Origin: a bacterium
GTDB taxonomy: Bacteria; Oederibacteriota; Muellerivitia; Muellerivitales; Muellerivitaceae
Length of the DNA stretch: 9,739 nucleotides
Assembly (NCBI GenBank): GCA_025980505.1
Contig: JAICXI010000035.1
Coordinates: 1 to 9,739 of the forward strand
Direction: 5' to 3'
Position numbers and translations under genes: made by a program. Of this stretch, positions 6,464-9,739 are shown piece by piece. The notes beneath the pieces were generated by a model that searched no databases, was not told where the DNA came from, and worked only from the letters and a program-made list of their open reading frames with translations. Numbering within the stretch: the first letter of the stretch is position 1; each line of letters starts with the position of its first letter.

Positions 6464-8379
6464 AGGCGGGGCAGGCTTTTCAGGGCTTGGGGGACGGCCG
6501 GGTTGGCGGGGTCCAATGCGCCGGAATATTCCAGGCACCGGCGTCCCTGGTCCAAGTCCCCCAGCCTCAGGTTCGCCACGGCCAGGTTGTAAAAGACCTC
6601 CCCATAGTCGCCGTTGGTCCGGCGGAAACCTTCCATGAGCAGGTCCCGCGCGGCTTCCACCTCACCCACCTTCAAGGCGAAAAGTCCCAGGCTGAAATCG
6701 CCCATGGCGTAGGTCTGGGGACGGTAAAAACCGCGTATCCAGGTCAGGAACCGGGAGGGTTTCAAGCCTCCCAACTGCGCCCCCAGGGAAGGGCCGGTTT
6801 CCGCGGGAACCCGCCTGGATTCCAGGAAACCGGGAAATGAAAGCGCTGGAATTTGGGGGGCGTAATCCCGCCGGGCATAAAGGGCCGAACAGGAGTCCAG
6901 GTAAACCAGGCGCCAGTCGGAAAAGTGGCGCAATTGTTCCACCCATTGGGGCGCCGCGTTGTAATCCACCAGGATCAATTGGGACTGGTAATGGGCCGCC
7001 AGGAGGGAAAGGCCCATGGGGCTGAAGCTTTGCAGGTACTCGCCGTAAAACCCGTCCTCCATGACTTCCGACCGGCCGTCGATGAAGGTGGGCTGGGGCC
7101 CGCGCCAATCCAGCCATCCCCCGAAATTCAAGTGATTGAGCAGCCTTCCGTCCAAACGGTTTTGGGACAGGAAATCGGCGGCGCCGATGGGCAGCCGGCC
7201 GGGGTCCAGTCCCAGGCCCAGCCGTTCCAGCCTGCGGTCAGAAATATAAAAGGCGTTGGTGGCGACCCGGGCCGCCGTCAAGGCGATGAAGAGGGCCGCG
7301 GCCCAGGCGGTTTTTTTCCCGAAAAACCGGCTCCCCAGGCCCGGGGGAACCGCATCCCGCAGGGCCGCCGCCAAGAAGGGAAGGCACACCAAGGCGAAAA
7401 GGGGGATATTGCGGACGGCGGCGCAGGCCATGTAGCCGAAAGCCGCCGTTAAAACCAGATCCTGCAACCGGCGCTTCCGCCACGTGAGGAAAAACAGGAT
7501 CAAAAGAACGGAAGCGGTCCCGAAAAAAAGGAAGACATGCAGGTTCGAATCGTAATCGGTTTTTTCCACCCGCAGGTAGCGCCAGGGTGAAAAGAGCTCC
7601 ACTACGGTTTGCTTGTGCAGGTTGGAACCTTGCAGGCGGGTCCACAAGAGGAGGGGAAAGAACATCCCCTTGAGGAAAGCGGGGTTCAAAAGATCGGCCC
7701 CCAGGGAGAAAAGCCCGAAACGGACCAGTTTGGGGTCCCATCGCTTCCTTTGGAGCCTGCCTTCCAGGGCATAGGCCGCCATGACCAGCCACCCCAATAT
7801 GAAGAGCCCTTCGGTGTTGACCCAAAAAAGCTGGAGGAAGGGCAAGAGGTAGAGGAAGTCCCGGCCCCGGGACCGGAGGTCCAAGACCAGGAGGGTCGAG
7901 CTCAGGAAGAGCCAGGAAAAAATCTCGGGCCGGATCATGAAACGCCTCTCGGTCATCAATAAGGCGGTTAAAAGGAGGAGGTAGGTCCCCAAGGGATGGC
8001 ACCCCGTTGCTTGGAGGCGTTTCCACAGGAGGAAGAAGATTAAGGTGAGGACCGCCATGTTCAGCAAGGTGAGGGAGGCGTACCCGAAAGCCTTCACCAT
8101 GAAGTAAAGAAGGACCTGGTAAAGGCCGTTGGAATCCAGGTAATCCCGGGTGTTTTGAGTGTAAGTGAAGACGTCTTTGGCGGGGAAGGCGTGATTTTGG
8201 ACGATCCATTGGCCCGCCCGCAAGTGGGTGCCCAGGTCATAAGAACCGATACGGCGGGCGGAAAGAAGAAGGAGTAAAACCAACAGGGCCAGGAGGGGAG
8301 TGGCCCACCCGGACGCGAAGAGGGCCCGCCACTGGAGGGGAGGCGGACCGGTGGAAATGGCCTGTGGGGTTGGAGGCAT
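6460..8379 (-). CDS. GT-C-like polytopic membrane protein with C-terminal TPRs, paralog 1
   Basis: This 639-residue protein has a short cytoplasmic N-terminus, a first span at about 26-41, then IGSYDLGTHLRAGQW (D48, H52) and FPAKDVFTYT in a probable periplasmic loop. Roughly ten spans follow, with ERRFMIRPEIFSW, WVNTEGLFILGW, DLLNP and RNIPLF. A soluble region carries DFLSQNRLDGRLLNHLNFGGW, FIDGRSEV (from about residue 430), FYGEYLQSF and ALYARRDYAP. The C-terminus (about 565-639) has two TPR-like repeats: EVEAARDLLMEGFRR, and EVFYNLAVANLRLG through LDPANP. The D-x-x-x-H-L-x-x-G and FIDGR blocks are as in bacterial GT-C-like membrane proteins of unknown acceptor; lipid-linked sugar transfer is inference. 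ATG 8379 has AGGA 4 nt upstream. It follows the secreted TPR gene by 65 nt and overlaps paralog 2 by ATGA. Both paralogs read NTEGLF where I would expect an N-x-H-G-type motif in relatives, so they form their own subgroup. Confidence 0.86.
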   Translation of the reverse strand: MPPTPQAISTGPPPLQWRALFASGWATPLLALLVLLLLLSARRIGSYDLGTHLRAGQWIVQNHAFPAKDVFTYTQNTRDYLDSNGLYQVLLYFMVKAFGYASLTLLNMAVLTLIFFLLWKRLQATGCHPLGTYLLLLTALLMTERRFMIRPEIFSWLFLSSTLLVLDLRSRGRDFLYLLPFLQLFWVNTEGLFILGWLVMAAYALEGRLQRKRWDPKLVRFGLFSLGADLLNPAFLKGMFFPLLLWTRLQGSNLHKQTVVELFSPWRYLRVEKTDYDSNLHVFLFFGTASVLLILFFLTWRKRRLQDLVLTAAFGYMACAAVRNIPLFALVCLPFLAAALRDAVPPGLGSRFFGKKTAWAAALFIALTAARVATNAFYISDRRLERLGLGLDPGRLPIGAADFLSQNRLDGRLLNHLNFGGWLDWRGPQPTFIDGRSEVMEDGFYGEYLQSFSPMGLSLLAAHYQSQLILVDYNAAPQWVEQLRHFSDWRLVYLDSCSALYARRDYAPQIPALSFPGFLESRRVPAETGPSLGAQLGGLKPSRFLTWIRGFYRPQTYAMGDFSLGLFALKVGEVEAARDLLMEGFRRTNGDYGEVFYNLAVANLRLGDLDQGRRCLEYSGALDPANPAVPQALKSLPRL

Positions 8380-8409
8380 AGGTTCCTGGCAAGTTTTGAA
8401 AAGGTCCGG

Positions 8410-8435
8410 CTCCGGCTTCCGACTTCAAACCGGAG
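8410..8435 (-). repeat. Inverted repeat in the gap between the TPR gene and paralog 1
   Basis: CTCCGG (8410-8415) and CCGGAG (8430-8435) form a six-pair inverted repeat with a 14-nt loop inside the 65-nt gap 8380-8444. In the - direction it is followed by GCCGG and CCTTTTC, too weak for a confident terminator. It could be a processing or attenuating hairpin separating expression of the two genes, or chance in GC-rich DNA. Confidence 0.2.
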
Positions 8436-8444
8436 GCTGCGGCG

Positions 8445-9596
8445 TCAAGGCTTCAACAAGGCTTCCGCCCGGAGGATCAAGGGATGCCCTTCGGGGAAAA
8501 AGGACTTTAAAACGGTCAAGGCGTCCTTGAAATGCCCTTCGGCGGCCTTATCCTCGCCCAGATTTTTTTCCACTGTGCCCAGGCGCAGCAAAGCCACCGC
8601 GGTTTGGGGGTGGCCGGGGCCGAAGGTATCCTGGGTGACTTTCAAGTCCTTTTCCAGCAACTCAAGGGCGGATTTCCCGTCCCCGGCGGATTGATAGGCC
8701 CGGGCCAGCTTTTGGAGATAGGCGAGGTTGGTATATCCGAAGTAAGTGCCCACAAAGCCCCGGTAAATCTTGAGGGCCGACCGGTAAAGGGGACGGGCTT
8801 TTTCAAGCCGGCCTTGGGAGCGGTAAAAATCGGCCAAGCGTTCCTTGGCATCCGCAACCTCGACCGAATGATCGGTGAAGGATTTCGCGGCGATCTCGTC
8901 GGCCTGGCGGAGGCGGGACTCGGCGTCGGAAAGGCGTTTCTCCCTTTCGTCGATTTTCGCCAGGAAGTCCAGGGTTTCGATGCGTGGCGCCGGACCGGTT
9001 CCGCCCTTTTCCTGGAGTTGGAGGCTTTTTTCGAAAAGGGCACGGGCTTGTCCGGCTTGTCCCCGGTTGAGTTCAATGCGACCCAGCCGGTTGAGGGCTT
9101 CACAAAGGCCGGGGCCGGCCCCGATCGGCTGTTTTTCAAGGGAAGCAAGGGACTTTTTCCCCCAAAACTCCGCATCCTCCCATTTCCCCCAATCGTCGTA
9201 GAGGGCCGCCAACTGGCCGCAGGTTTCCCCGACGCGGGGGTCCCCGGCGCCCAGGGCCTTTTCCCGGAGGGCCCGGGCCCACTGGAGGGCGGCCTCGGCT
9301 TCGGCGTAGCGCGCCAGGTAGCGGTCAATGGTGGCCAGGTCGGTCAGGACGGGCACGAGGGCCGGATGGGTGGGGCCCAGGCGGTTTTCCATGGTTTGAA
9401 GGGCGTTTTGTTCGGCCGAAAGGGCGTCCAGGAAATAACCGTTTTTGACCCGGTCGAAGGCCGAGCGTTCGGCCACGACCAGCGTATCGGCACTGTCCAT
9501 GATTTGCTCCGCACCGGAATATCCCGACGGTAAGAAGGCGAGCGCGGAAAAAAGAAAGGTGAGGGTGTTGAAACCCGAGAGATGGATGGGCTTCAT
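8445..9596 (-). CDS. Exported TPR protein with kinesin-light-chain-type repeats
   Basis: This is a 383-residue protein. The N-terminus, MKPIHLSGFNTLTFLFSALA and then FLPSGYSGA, is a signal-peptide-like stretch with a plausible signal peptidase I site after A29 (S-G-A); there is no lipobox Cys. The mature part is almost entirely helical repeats of about 42 residues. Several have the kinesin-light-chain/TPR_12 hallmark of a G-x-x-H/D-P turn between helices: LGPTHPALVPVL, LGAGDPRVGETC, FGPGHPQTAVAL and FPEGHPLI. About seven repeats fill residues 38-383. Such proteins are usually protein-interaction scaffolds, not enzymes; a periplasmic role next to the membrane paralogs is inference. ATG 9596 has GGAGGA 9 nt upstream and overlaps the stop of the preceding ORF as ATGA. 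The leader between is unusually G/C-tract rich. No catalytic domain is visible. Confidence 0.85.
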   Translation of the reverse strand: MKPIHLSGFNTLTFLFSALAFLPSGYSGAEQIMDSADTLVVAERSAFDRVKNGYFLDALSAEQNALQTMENRLGPTHPALVPVLTDLATIDRYLARYAEAEAALQWARALREKALGAGDPRVGETCGQLAALYDDWGKWEDAEFWGKKSLASLEKQPIGAGPGLCEALNRLGRIELNRGQAGQARALFEKSLQLQEKGGTGPAPRIETLDFLAKIDEREKRLSDAESRLRQADEIAAKSFTDHSVEVADAKERLADFYRSQGRLEKARPLYRSALKIYRGFVGTYFGYTNLAYLQKLARAYQSAGDGKSALELLEKDLKVTQDTFGPGHPQTAVALLRLGTVEKNLGEDKAAEGHFKDALTVLKSFFPEGHPLILRAEALLKP

Positions 9597-9739
9597 GGCG
9601 CCAGATCCTCCCCCGGGGGCAGGGGCGTCGGGAGGGGACCGGGAGGGGCCAGTCCGGGGCTTGAATTCACCGGGCCCAGGATGACCACGTTGGCGTCCCG
9701 CTCAAAGTCGTCCAGCCAGGTGGCCCCGCCGTCGGCGGA
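9593..9739 (-). CDS. C-terminal fragment of an unrecognised protein (5' end outside window)
   Basis: Reading the - strand from the window edge, the frame is open for 48 residues and stops at TGA 9593-9595, giving an ATGA overlap with the TPR gene start. The visible part begins SADGGATWLDDFERDANVVI, continues LGPVNSSPGLAPPG, and ends in the proline-rich LPTPLPPGEDLAP. The ATGA junction, the same arrangement as at 6460-6463, is the main reason to regard it as real. I do not recognise the family; the ERDANVVILGP segment could be the last strand of a globular domain, followed by a disordered Pro-rich tail. It is probably the preceding member of the same operon. Confidence 0.6.
   Translation of the reverse strand, partial: SADGGATWLDDFERDANVVILGPVNSSPGLAPPGPLPTPLPPGEDLAP
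9606..9611 (-). promoter_or_regulatory. Strong Shine-Dalgarno of the exported TPR gene, possibly masked
   Basis: On the - strand GGAGGA sits 9 nt before ATG 9596, within the end of the upstream ORF. Two upstream copies of CCTCCC on the same strand (opposite + strand GGGAGG at 9630-9635 and 9641-9646) are complementary to the core GGGAGG (9607-9612). Masking of this site by a local hairpin is therefore possible. Confidence 0.55.
9615..9648 (+). other. G-run cluster with G-quadruplex-type spacing
   Basis: On the + strand six runs of three to five G occur with loops of 2, 4, 1, 3 and 1 nt: 9615-9619, 9622-9625, 9630-9632, 9634-9637, 9641-9643 and 9645-9648. This meets the usual G3+N1-7 quadruplex pattern. 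It lies on the template strand of the - strand operon, 19-52 nt ahead of the TPR start codon, and encodes the Pro-rich tail of the upstream ORF. Part of it is an imperfect tandem repeat, GGGAGGGGACC then GGGAGGGGCC. Confidence 0.45.

Noticed and set aside
6464..6538. N-terminal extension of paralog 2 to 6538
   Set aside because: It would overlap the coding end of paralog 1 in another frame and adds only Pro/Arg-rich sequence. The ATGA junction at 6460-6463 is the natural start.
8532..9533. 333-codon + strand open frame opposite the exported TPR gene
   Set aside because: It has no family features and Gly/Phe/Leu-biased composition. The - strand frame has a signal peptide, regular TPRs and a strong ribosome binding site.

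Overview
This is a GC-rich bacterial chromosomal segment, densely coded, with eight protein genes (two cut by the window edges). I see no phage, plasmid, insertion-sequence, tRNA, rRNA or CRISPR signal. The taxon cannot be fixed from the sequence. The mix of an RluD-type pseudouridine synthase, a PIG-V-like membrane glycosyltransferase and a cluster of TPR/membrane proteins would fit an environmental, possibly uncultured, bacterium, but that is inference.

Layout. On the + strand, a 5'-truncated RluD-like 23S rRNA pseudouridine synthase (1-846) overlaps by GTGA a PIG-V/GT76-like polytopic mannosyltransferase homologue (843-1985). All other genes are on the - strand. In transcription order they are: the 3' end of an unrecognised ORF with a proline-rich tail (9739-9593), a secreted kinesin-light-chain-type TPR protein (9596-8445), and two tandem paralogous membrane proteins with GT-C-like N-termini and C-terminal TPRs (8379-6460 and 6463-4568). 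An ACS-family MFS transporter (4493-3195) and a three-histidine-box fatty acid desaturase (3063-1990) follow. The two strands converge with only 4 bp between stop codons at 1985/1990.

How the genes may work together. The first four - strand genes are tightly packed, with ATGA overlaps at 9593-9596 and 6460-6463 and a 65-nt gap at 8380-8444. They look like one transcriptional unit: an exported TPR scaffold plus two related membrane enzymes or scaffolds. This resembles an envelope glycoconjugate or polymer module, though no function is proven. The MFS transporter and the desaturase are spaced more loosely (74 and 131 nt) and may have their own control. The gap before the desaturase contains an interlocked pair of inverted repeats with pseudoknot topology.

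Most notable: the tandem GT-C-like/TPR paralog pair, in which an otherwise conserved Asp-x-x-x-His motif becomes Asp-x-x-x-Asp in the second copy; the G-run/C-run block just upstream of the TPR gene, which could mask its Shine-Dalgarno; and the interlocked dyads upstream of the desaturase.
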